Below, in pieces: positions 1 through 10,028 of a stretch of DNA of 64,000 nt. The translations under genes were made by a program, and so were the position numbers. The DNA is taken from contig NC_064767.1 in NCBI RefSeq assembly GCF_011397635.1, positions 1,430,501 through 1,494,500 on the forward strand. Direction: 5' to 3'. Below the pieces are notes generated by a model. The model was not told the DNA's origin. It did no database searches and worked only from the letters and a program-made list of their open reading frames with translations. This stretch comes from Epinephelus fuscoguttatus. Lineage: Eukaryota; Chordata; Actinopteri; Perciformes; Serranidae. Positions within the stretch are counted from its first letter, which is position 1, and the number at the start of each line of letters is the position of its first letter.

Positions 1-889
1 ATTCAGTATCTGTGCAAAAGTCTTGATGACTTGTAAAGAGCTGCTTTGACAGCAGAGAGTTTAGAGGATCCATGCACAGCGCTCTTTGTCACTTTGTGCT
101 CTTGTATATGTAGATGAATGGGGAACAGATGATGGTGCAGAAACCTTTGCAGACACTGTTGTGTAGAGTTTAGCTTGCTGAACACAACTTGAATAAAAAC
201 AGTAGGCTTGTTTGAGATGAATTGCGCCTCGCCTGGAAAGTGAACAAGATCAGGTGGCTGCAGCAAGAGGCGGTGACAAAAAGTTGCAATGAAGTCAAAC
301 AGTTTCCCTACAGTTTCCAGCCGTCTTCAGTCCGCACAGGAAGTCACAGAAACACAAATCCTGTCACCAACCTCAACCTTCATTTTACATGAATTCTCAT
401 ATAAATCAGCACCATATCAGTTTGCTGCCGTATACATATCCACTGAGCAGACCTGTCCCCTCAACTACATAAGTAAATTAAAAACATCAGCCTAACATTC
501 AAACACTGAGGAAAGAAATACAAGACAGATTCCTCACATCCCACTGACCACAAGTCTCTGTGATGCTAAATATGTCAATAATTAAAATAATCCAGCGTAA
601 AAATACAACAGACTCTGTATAGTTTATGATGAATCTATTTTGTCTCTGACGACTAAACATCACCATCAGTCACATAACATGTTTTCTGTTCACAGATTAA
701 ATCTTCAAATCTGACAAATAACATCTGAAACTCTAAAATTCAGCAAAAAGGAAAAGTTTATATTAAACATCATCTTGTTGAGTCAACATCTAAACCAATC
801 AGCCATTAGATCAGGTGAGAGCCAGGCATTTCCCATCATGCCCTGGTCTTGCAGTTAGTGGAGAGCAGCTGCAGTGTGTTGTTTCTTGA
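1..889. other. no recognisable gene
   Basis: I see no domain, splice-consistent exon or repeat end that I can name here. Short open frames on both strands lack recognisable composition. The stretch is AT-rich non-coding DNA to the left of an LTR-like fragment. Confidence 0.5.
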
Positions 890-1260
890 TGTGTTGATGA
901 AAATAAGTGACCACCTCTGACACATATTAAAAAATACTTTATTACAAAAAGAACAGTGTCAAAAACCCGCCGAATCGGAGAGTCTCTGGTGCCGAATGTG
1001 AGCTCTCTCTCTCTTTCGGCCCAAACTACTCTCCTTATATATGATTTCTTATCTCCTACTCCTAGACAGAGAGACATCCCTGTCCAGGTGGTCAGTCAGA
1101 CATCACCCAAGGCTACATTAACCTTTTACCTAAGAAAAAACATATTCACATTCCACAGAACATCAGAACATCACATTCCACAAGCCAGGAGAGGACAAGA
1201 TACTTCAAGTGCCTGGCTCTGAAAGCATGGCTGTCTTGATCTTGTGAGAATATCGTTGTC
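890..1260 (-). mobile_element. LTR-like fragment (possible solo LTR)
   Basis: Read on the minus strand, the segment has a TATA box (TATATAAGGAG at 1041-1031) followed about 90 bases later by a poly(A) signal (AATAAA at 943-938), the spacing expected of the U3-R-U5 region of an LTR. It may end in a CA near 893. No gag or pol coding sequence lies next to it and I could not define a target-site duplication or the 5' TG end, so the boundaries are approximate. It could instead be a cryptic promoter. Confidence 0.35.
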
Positions 1261-1479
1261 CACTTTTGCATGACATCAGAGCAAGTCGGGATGAAGTCGG
1301 ACACAAATCTTACTGTCATGCATTGCACGGTAATCACCAGAGATTGAATCTGCGTAAGCCTGGCTCATCTCGAATGAGCCTCTTTATTCAGACAGCACAG
1401 ACTGACCTGAGAGACCCAGTCATTTGTGCACACAAATTCCCAGTACAGCTGTGTGGCTGTGAAGAGACTTTACTCTGTA

Positions 1480-1540
1480 AAGTAACTGAAGCTGTCAGAT
1501 AAATGTAGTGCAGTAAAAGTACAACATGTTCCTCTGAGAT
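1480..1540. repeat. duplicated segment shared with 14,930-14,990
   Basis: The 60 bases ending at the left border of the L2 copy (AAGCTGTCAGATAAATGTAG onward) recur almost identically at 14,930-14,990, downstream of the NLR B30.2 exon. The match breaks exactly where L2 sequence begins (1541), which fixes the left insertion point of that element. Confidence 0.7.
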
Positions 1541-2972
1541 TTATTGTTCTTGGCCCCAAACAACTCAGAGACTCTTTATCTGATGACATAGTGTCTCTGG
1601 ATGGCACTGCTCTGGCCTCGAGCACGACCGTAAGAAACCTCCGAGTAACATTTGACCAAGATTTGTCTTTTAATTCCAATTTAAAACAAACCTCACCAAC
1701 TGTATTTTTTCATCTACGTAATATTGTGAAAATTAGGCCTATCCTGACCCGAAAAGACGCAGAAAGATTAGTCCACGCTTTTGTTACCTCAAGGCTGGAT
1801 TACTGTAACTCTCTATCATCAGGTAGCTCTAATAAGTCTTTAAAAACTCTCCAGCTAATTCAGAATGCAGCAGCACGTGTACTAACAGGAACTAAGAGGC
1901 AAGAACACAATTCTCCTGTTTTAGCTTCTCTGCACTGGCTCCCTGTAGAATCCAGAATTTAAAATCCTACTCCTAACTTATAAAACTCTAAATGGTCAAG
2001 CTCCGTCATAACTTAGAGAGCTCATAGTGCCATATTATCCCACCAGAACACTGCACTCTGAGAATGCAGGGTTACTCGTGGTCCCTAAAGTCTCCAAAAG
2101 TAGATCAGGAGCCAGAGTCTTCAGCTATCAGGCTCCTCTCCTGTGGAATCATCTTCCTGTTACGGTCCGGGAGGCAGACACCGTCTCCACATTTAAGACT
2201 AGACTTAAGACTTTCCTCTTTGATGAAGCTTATAGTTAGGGCTGGCTCAGGCTTGCCCTATACCAGCCCCTAGTTAGGCTGACTTAGGCCTAGTCTGCTG
2301 GAGGACCCCCTATAATACACAGAGCACCTTCTCTCCTTCTCTCTCTCTCTCTCTCTCTCTCCTTTGCTAACACTCATGTCCTGTTACTGCATCCCGCTAA
2401 CTTGGCTGTACTGCATGTCACTAACTCGGCCATATTGCATGTCACTAACTCGGCTTCTTCTCTGGAGCCTTTGTTTTCCACTATCTCACAGATTAACTTA
2501 TATCGCAGCGATGCCTGGATCGTATGACGTCGTTGTGCTCCTGCCTGATGCCTCCTACTGTCACATATGTATATTATCATATATTAGTATATACTTTCAA
2601 CATATTGTACCACAATAGCCGTAATTATGATTATAATATTATTACTTTCATTAATGTTGTTGTAAGCTACTGTCATTACCATCTGTCCTGCATCTCTCTT
2701 TCTGTCTTATTGTGTCATATGGATAACTGTTGATCTGTTCTGTACAACATCTATTGCACGTCTGTCTGTCCTGAAGAGGGATCCCTCCTCAGTTGCTCTT
2801 CCTGATGTTTCTACCATTTTTCCCCCCGTTAAAGGTTTTTCTTGGGGGGAGTTTTTCCTGATCAGCTGTGAGGGTCCAAAGGACAGAGGGATGTTGTAGG
2901 CTGTAAAGCCCTGTGAGGCAAACTGTGATTTGTGATATTGGGCTTGATAACTAAAATTGATTGATTGATTTC
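1541..2972 (+). mobile_element. 5'-truncated L2 LINE (copy C)
   Basis: Carries the C-terminal part of L2 ORF2, homologous to 28,370-29,480 and 35,145-36,297 in this window, followed by the L2 3' UTR with a CT-rich tract (2336-2362) and a terminal ATTG tandem tail. The frame is broken by frameshifts and a stop after LHWLPVESRI. No endonuclease or catalytic reverse transcriptase motifs remain. It is a dead, 5'-truncated copy typical of target-primed reverse transcription. Confidence 0.9.
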
Positions 2973-4135
2973 TGCTAATACATTTATATGCAGCCTCAAA
3001 GTAAGCTTGACCAATCCTTTAACTTGCAAACATTTGCTCCACACTACTCTAAGTAGTGTTCTCATTCAACAGAGCCAATTTAATGGCTTTCATAATCTTT
3101 ACTGCTGTCTCACCTTGCATTTTGTCAGCTACACTCTGTCCTTCTTATCTAATTTCCTCTTCACTGCTGCAACATATAAATGTGTGAGTGGATGCCGGCC
3201 TGGGAAAACTGAACCAACAAAAAGTGTTTATTTTTTACATGTTTTGGAATGTCTTTTATAATGTTGTTGCACAGACGTCAAAATGTCCTTTAAAAGCTCA
3301 TCTTGTGATGGTAATTCTCAAGTCATATATTAAATATGATCAATAAAACGAATAACCTCACCTGTGTATTTTTATCAATATGTGCTGCATTCTCAATTCA
3401 AAACAAGCAATGCACATAAGGTGAACCACATTGTTGAAATTCCACATCATAAAAGTAGATCAATATTTTGGAGACACGAGTACTTTCCTCAAAAAACAAT
3501 GCCATCAAAAATTAAACATCCTTCCCTTTATAACGGGGTTATGGCACAACAGTTCACACCTGCCTGCCCATTCTAAATCAGTGGTCTGTATTCTACCTTC
3601 CTGTTTTGAAATACTAAGGAAATGTGTGTTGGGATCCAACACAAAACTGCAAAAGAATCTATGAAGAACACCAAGCTGGCAGACACAAGCTAAGAGGTCA
3701 AACTGTGCTCCCTGCCAAAAAGCTGGGGTACCTCTAATAGTTCTAAAAGACAGAACCCATCACCAGACTGAAACACTTATTTAAAAGATTCCTCATCTGT
3801 CAAAATCAGTTGTCACAGATCTGGAATCTGCATTTCCTTTCCATAATCTTATAGACACATTCAACACAACTTGTTGAACCTCTGATACTGTGCTGTGCAT
3901 AAAGATGTATCCTACATTCTGCGCAAATCTACTTTATGCATGTTAAAATCTAAGGTTTGATAATGTTGATCTCTGCTGCCTATAATCAGGTATTATGTCC
4001 TTTTGGAAACAATGCAGGAAAGCATTTAGCTTTGTTGGAAATATCTGACAGCAGTTTCACAGTATGATTTCCCTCTGCTGGAGCCAGATTCATTGTACTA
4101 TCAAAATACTGATCTAACACTCCCTTACCAAGATC
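2973..4135. repeat. duplicated non-coding segment paralogous to 13,430-14,397
   Basis: Long interrupted similarity to 13,430-14,397 is visible, for example TGCACATAAGGTGAACCACA in both and a shared block around GGAGCCAGATTCATTGT. In both places it ends next to a relic of the same GPCR family, so it is probably old flank of that receptor gene. No coding potential was seen. Confidence 0.65.
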
Positions 4136-4370
4136 ATGAAAACATAGAACTAAGCCTGCACGATGACAAATCCTAAAAAATACAGACAGGTTGCTGAGGA
4201 TTTTCTAGCTCCCTCTGTCAGGACCAAATGATGCTGGGCAGGAATAACAGTGTGTAAATAGCATCAATTCCCACAATTCATTGTTGTTGTTTTTTTGTCA
4301 GAGGGAACTGAGATGGATGCAGAAAGTGCTTTCAGGGTCCCACCCAGGAAGAATATGAGCAATGGAAGGT
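4136..4370 (-). pseudogene. GPCR relic (TM5-TM6 region)
   Basis: Minus-strand translation gives pieces such as LIFFLGGTLKALSASIS, which align with LFIFFLCGTLRALSASIS in the intact class A GPCR at 51.6-57.6 kb. Further pieces correspond to TM6 and, near 4140, the start of the helix-8 region. The stretch between them has indels and is compressed, and there is no continuous frame. It is a decayed paralogue of the intact receptor and supports duplication of that locus. Confidence 0.75.
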
Positions 4371-5649
4371 GTTCTGTCCTCTGTTTGAGTGCAATTTCTC
4401 CTGCTGCAGTTTGTCTTCAGCGTTGTTGCCTTGGACACTAATTGTCTGTGAGTATTTTGGTTTAACATTTTATAGATACATGGGTAATATGTTTTCTGTA
4501 TGTTTGTTTTGCTGCAAATTCAGCTAAAGTGAGATAATTTATAGTTAGTATAGCTGTAACCTGTTAGCATACTTGCTTTGTATTGTCACTCGGTATGTTT
4601 TATTTCATATATAGTTGTGTCAGTGTGATAAGTATTATTCAGATTCTGATTTGTGTTTGCATTTTATATTTTTGTTGCAGTTTTACAGTTAACTGTGGCT
4701 CTCCATTAAATATTCAAGAAAGGTTACACCTTGTGTTTATTGGAGGACATGGAAGACTGTTCGTTAACTGTCTATCTTTGAATAAGGACATACTGTGAGC
4801 ACAATATAGGAGGAGAAGGAGAAAAAAGATGGCAGAGATTTTTATTTTTCAAAAAGCATGCAGGCTAACTTCACTGCTTTTCCCTCTTTAACATGAGTTT
4901 TCAAGCGAGACAGAAAAATTTGGATTGAACAAATGTGCACATTAGAATTATAGTATGTTTGTAGCAGGCAGTACACACACAGGCTGATTATAAGACAATT
5001 GGCCCCTGGGCACAGCTTTGCAAAAGGCCCCATCACCTCTCCTACATAGAAGCAAGACAGACTTTGTGGTGGTTTTGCTTCTTTTTGTAGGCATTCAGGA
5101 TCTTTTGGTTGATGGTTGATAAATACAGTGATTAACAGTCTTTATCTTTATGGACAGAGGAGAGCTGAAACAAGGGACACTGACAACAAGGTGCATTATT
5201 ACTTTGACATGATGAACTCTTCAATATTGTGTGCAATATTTTCTCAACATCATGTGAAATATCAATTTTCAGTGTCATAATCACTTGTCAATATCATGTG
5301 CAATTCTATTTCTCATTGTTATATACAATATAACATTGATCCCTCCATTTCAGTTCAGTTTTAGTTTACTCTTGTACATAACTTTTGTTTCTCCTTAAAC
5401 ACTTAATATCTTGTATGTTTTGAATATTCATATTAAATATGCTGTTGTTTAAAAAACTAGGCCCAGAGTGTGACCCTGACCCACTGGTTGTTACTGGTTT
5501 GTGACTGTTAGTGTTGTTACTGTAATTTGTGTTACTGTAATCTGAAGCATTCTTTAGCACAAGAATTTCCTTTGGGGTAAATTAAGTTGTATTGAATTGA
5601 ATTGGAAGTTTCAAGATATATTCATTGTGGTTGTTTTCCCCCTGTTATT
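4371..5649. other. no recognisable gene
   Basis: AT-rich non-coding sequence. One short block (GATTAACAGTCTTTATCTTT, near 5132) recurs near 62,434, upstream of the second LH-beta relic in window order. That indicates this stretch belongs to the same duplicated block. Confidence 0.5.
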
Positions 5650-6015
5650 ACACAGGACAAAACAATTTCCTGCAGTGGCAGCTCAGAGCCACAGGGCAGT
5701 TGACAGTCTGATCTGTAACCAACTGGTACAAAACTGGGATTCAGGGAAACACAAAACACCAAGAACAGTTTATCAAATCCAAATCTTTAATTGGAGGTCA
5801 GGGGTCAAACACATGAACGCAGTCAGTGAAGGCAGAAAAGTCCATTCACACAAACTAATCACACAAAAAGCAAAGTCTAAAAATCTGAGCAGAATCAAAA
5901 ACCAAGAACTCAAACAAGAGGAAAGGTCTGGGAAGCATGAGCACACCAGGGCAACAGCGACCAGCTGGCATCTGATTGGGGGAAACACTGGGCTTTAAAT
6001 ACACAAGGGCTGATC

Positions 6016-6164
6016 AAAGAGCATGGATAGTAAGAGGCGAAGCTCCGTTGAATTTTTGCCAACAGCCACTAGGGGCGCTGACGCCATTTTGGACTGTTGA
6101 GCTTGGACTGTTGCGCCCAGACAACATGCAAGATGTCAAGGAGAAAGGAGAAATTATATATATG

Positions 6165-6198
<34 letters not shown>

Positions 6199-6770
6199 TG
6201 TGTGTGTGTGTGTAGCTATATGGCCTCTTGGACCATTTATATCAGAACTGATTACTGCTTTAGCATTAAAATATATCATATTAAAATAGCCTATATATTA
6301 TTATTATTATTATTATTATTACTGTCCCCTCACTGTACAAACTGTAAATAAATCTTTATTCCTGACTATGTGATTTAATGTGTTTCTAGTTAAATTTTTT
6401 TTCAATTTTTTGGTAGATATGGCTTATGGGGTGATTTTGAAGGAGTAATTAAGTTAATCTTCTCATAAGTGGATGTAATATGTAGAGATGCCATCTAGGC
6501 CATTTTTCTTCGTTTTGTTTTTTTTAAAGTCTATATTTTGCTTTACAAAAACGTGAAAAAGCAGCTGTGACCAAGCTATCACGAGGTGAGTAGCATTGTA
6601 AGCATAATTAATAGCGATAAACCTCAGTTTGTCTGTGTGTTTTTGTATGCAAGCGGGTCTGCTGCGGTCTGCTGACAGTCCAAAATGGCGGCGGTAGGAC
6701 GAAACCATGGGCGAGTCTGTTGCTATGGGGCGTTCTGTTGAGCTTGGCCTCTTGGTATCCATGCTCTTTG
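6016..6770. mobile_element. non-autonomous TIR element with 9-bp TSD (MULE/Merlin-like)
   Basis: The 755-bp element starts AAAGAGCATGGATA and ends with its inverted repeat TATCCATGCTCTTT. The inverted similarity continues imperfectly for about 100 bp and includes CCATTTTGGACTG on both arms. It is flanked by identical 9-bp repeats GGGCTGATC (6007-6015 and 6771-6779). No transposase frame is present. A 9-bp TSD with long TIRs suggests a Mutator-like or Merlin-like family, which is an inference. The interior contains TA/CA and TTA microsatellites. Confidence 0.8.
6156..6215. repeat. compound (TA)n(CA)n(TG)n microsatellite
   Basis: An alternating purine-pyrimidine tract runs TA repeats, then CA, then TG, inside the 9-bp-TSD element. 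A TTA trinucleotide run follows at about 6298-6321. Confidence 0.9.
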
Positions 6771-7060
6771 GGCTGATCACTAACTACACACAGGTGAGTG
6801 GAATAAGACACAGGTGAAATGCATGGGGTCATTAACAAAGGTGGGAAAACTCAGGAAGTAAAAGACACACTAAACACAATGAGAACACATTTCAAAATAA
6901 AACAGGAAGTGGACACAAACACATGAACATAAACTTGACAGAATATCACATGGTCCACAGTGGGAAGACAGTCAGGAAAGTCAGATGCCTTGTGGTATAT
7001 GTCCCTGTATGTGTACACATGCTGGTACATTTTGCTGAAGGGTGTCTTGATGAGAGGGTT

Positions 7061-7819
7061 CTGGAGGGGAGCAAAAAGAACAAGGTGTGTTCATTTCTAG
7101 CACAGTATGTTGTTATTTAAATAACTTCACTGACTTTTGGTTTCACATGGAAACAGTGTGTTCCCGGGTGAAAGTCTGGAGGTTGTTTAACCCATCCATC
7201 ACCCTCCCCTCCCATTCTTTATATGACAGTAATTAAAGTAGTAATTAAAAGTAGTGGTGTTACAAATGGCTGCTGGCTGGTGTGTTTCATACCGCTGCTA
7301 AGGGTGCCTCTGTGAGGCGGCGTCCACTTACAAAGTGGCGGTATTTGATGAGGTGGGTTGTTGCTCACTGTATCAATGACTGTCGCCACCTGGTGCGTAT
7401 CATGTCAAGACACCTGATGACCAGTTTTACTCTTTCACTGTTTTGAGATCTTCCCACGACACTTTGGTGACCAACAGGTACCTGTCTCTGTGAGAACCTC
7501 GGAAATTAACCTTGATACTGGGCAACATTATAAAGGTTCCCCTTGAACTCTGTTGCTACCGTCTTATAAAATATATACACAGACATGTCATGTGTAATTC
7601 ATTTCAATAGATGAAAGTTAAATTTGACCCAGAACAACCTCAATATACAAAAAACTGTAGCACCTGCACAAAAGTAAGTAAGTAAATAAGATTTTAAAAT
7701 ATTTTTATTTTGTACATTTTGGGTCACCTTAGGAAAAGTAATCAAATGTCAGGCTAAAAGAATGGCATTTAGGGTGTTTTTACTGCTGTCAAATGTCAAA
7801 ACTGCTCAGATTTGATATG
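7061..7819. other. no recognisable gene (LH-beta relic intron side)
   Basis: The first 60 bases resemble the corresponding bases beyond the LH-beta relic at 62,800-62,920, so this is decayed intron of that gene. I recognise no further exon. Confidence 0.5.
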
Positions 7820-9157
7820 AACAGTATGTAAGGGTTAATACTCTGGAAAGGAATAAAGTTTGTCTGTATAATCGTACTCAAACTGGAGCATCTGACACCA
7901 GATAACTACCATAGTGGAGACAAAGTTAACTGGCATAAGAACAACTGAAAGCACAGGAGAACAAAGCTAACGGGACATTCGCAACATCAAAACACATGAA
8001 TAATAGCTGTCACAAGATGTCAGCAGAGCTTCATGTTTCTTCACACTGACATCACACATGACGAGGGTTTCATCAGCAAATGAGGACTTCTACTTCTTAA
8101 TACTTGTTGAATGCCCCTCAGGACTTCTTGTGTTTGACACCAACAGTGTCAGTATGATCATATATGATCCTGAAGAGCCATAATACATGTGTACATGTTT
8201 CAGAGTGTGACAGTGTGGAGAAATGAAAGCAGCTCACACACCAGTGTCCATGTTGGGAAGTTTTCTCCCTCATTTACAAAATGTTACACAAACACAGGAC
8301 TTTCACTCAGGAGACCACTGCTGGTGTCCTGTGTGAAACTAAAAGTTAAAAGTATTTCCATCCTTCTTGTGGAAGAATATAAACCCAGTAGAACCCTTAG
8401 ATCTTATCTTAAAGTACCTCAACTGTAACTACTTCAATAAATCTATCCAGTTCAGTTCAGTTCAGTTCAGTTCATAAACAATTGTGTCAGCAGCTCTTCT
8501 GTTTATTCAAAATAGAAGAAAATAAATAAAAACACACAGTGAACTTCAATAAAATAAGAAACACTCTGAATTAACATCAAGTGAAGTGATGCAGTATATC
8601 TCAGTATACTCACTCCATTCTGTCTTTCTGCACTAACTCAGGTACACATGTGGTAATGGCAGTGGCAGCAGTCATCAACCTCATACAGAAAAGGAAAAAC
8701 AGGAAAGTTCTTCACTTCCTGTTTTCCTCTTGCAGTATTTCCTCCAGATCTTTAGGGACACCCAAAGGGACATTGTATTTTCCACTGGGCTACATTCATA
8801 ACCACTTTCACATCTGAAGTCTAAAAACCCAGCTGTTGTCCTGTGCCTTCATTTGATCTGTGTCTCTACTGCACCTATATTTCCTTTGTTGAATTTGAGG
8901 CAACTTATTACAGCACTGTAACTGTGTTTCTGGTAAATCCATCTATATTGTAATTAATTTCATCTAATTCAAATTGGATATTATCTCAAATGATTTTGTT
9001 CTGTTTCTTTATTACTCATTGTTTTATGTGTTATTCTGATGTTTTGTTGCCATTTTAAAGCACTGTGATTTGCCTCCTTGTTTGGGACGTGCACGCTATT
9101 TAAATAAAGCTACCATGCCTTCATGCAGTGAGTTAGCCAAAGCAAGGCATTTACAGT
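7820..9157. repeat. duplicated NLR 3'-flank block, left copy
   Basis: Nearly identical for long stretches to 41,180-42,866 (for example AACAGTATGTAAGGGTTAAT and the block ending GCAAGGCATTTACAGTA). The right copy has an extra 345 bp or so at about 42,055-42,400. In the right copy this block runs directly into the B30.2 3' flank, whereas here about 5.8 kb (Rex1-like LINE plus GPCR relic sequence) intervenes before the homology resumes at 15,005. A TTCAG pentanucleotide run lies near 8450-8475. Confidence 0.85.
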
Positions 9158-9479
9158 ACAGTTTTGCAGAACTGTGATATAATATTTAATCCATATTGCC
9201 AATCAGTCAACAGCTGGTGCCTAATAGCTGCTCTGAATCACACCCTAAAAACAAGCCCACCTTCCACTAAATCACAAAAATAAACCTAACATTATATACA
9301 GAAAACAAACATTATGTTGTTCAGTTTAGGATCAGTACCAAATCTAACAAAAAGCCAATTAAACACAGTTTTGGATTGATATACATGAGTTATAACTGGA
9401 TAAAATAGATAAATAATATATAAACTAATTAAAATGTGTATGAGGGACCAAATAAAGAAACTTCTTAAGATACTCTTTC

Positions 9480-9850
9480 TGTATGACATCTGGTTTGTTT
9501 CTATGATTAAAAGATAATAATGACAGACATCAACTTACAACTAACCAATTAATAAAATATTTGCTTGTTGAAGGCATCACAGTGAACCAGAGCAAGTTTA
9601 CCAAAACATTTCCCATCAAACAGAACTCCCACAGCAGAGTCAAAGACAAAGCTTCCTTGTGTCTTTTGAAAACTTTCTTCACACATTCAAGGTCACACAG
9701 GATGAGTAATTCATAAACAAATGGTCATTTTGTGGGTAAAGTAATTTTTTAGAGTAAGACATACAGACAAAAAAAAGTTAATTAGTAAAATTTAACCAGT
9801 GTAAACTGTACACACCTGGTTCAAGCTGCTGCACAATCTTCACATTAATT
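9480..9850. repeat. GPCR 3'-flank relic, rearranged
   Basis: Bases 9500-9690 resemble 51,390-51,560, just beyond the stop codon of the intact GPCR, and 9680-9850 resemble 50,910-51,070. The two blocks are adjacent here but about 320 bp apart at the intact locus. No coding sequence remains. Confidence 0.6.
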
Positions 9851-10028
9851 CACTCAATCATTTTTAAGTCTGTTTGAAATCTGTTTTCCTTACACAAATT
9901 ATTGCATTTTGTTTTATTTTATTTTATTTTATTGTTTTTAATTTTTTTTATGACTTACGTTTTTATGTTTATGTACAGCACTTTGTTTCAGCTGTTGTTG
10001 TTTTTGAAGTGCTCTATGAATAACATAT

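Larger units (their letters stand above)
5707..6934. mobile_element. insertion with 7-bp TSD inside the LH-beta relic
   Basis: TTGACAG occurs at 5700-5706 and again at 6935-6941, and removing the DNA between them rejoins the LH-beta reading as seen in the copy at 62.7 kb. The inserted DNA is 1,228 bp, of which about 764 bp is a second nested element with its duplicated target. The remaining outer element (about 464 bp) has no recognisable TIR, coding region or poly(A) tail, so I cannot classify it. Confidence 0.7.
5650..7060 (-). pseudogene. LH-type gonadotropin beta exon relic (copy 1), interrupted
   Basis: On the minus strand, after an acceptor (CCCCTCCAG at 7069-7061), the translation begins NPLIKTPFSKMYQHVYTYRD and continues with a degraded FPDC-LP-TVD. 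This is the pattern of fish LH-beta exon 3 (K-P-F-S-x-x-Y-Q-H-V-C-T-Y-R-D). The usual Cys after QHV is Tyr here. The rest, VNCPVALSCHC, lies 1.2 kb away at 5650-5706, separated by an insertion with a 7-bp target duplication. Frameshifts and the insertion make it non-functional. No other exons were found. The assignment to the gonadotropin/LH-beta family rests on the VxYPVALSCHC and YQHVCTYRD motifs. Confidence 0.8.

Noticed and set aside
5597-5998. 133-codon plus-strand frame
   Set aside because: It crosses the LH-beta relic and the insertion border, so it is chance.
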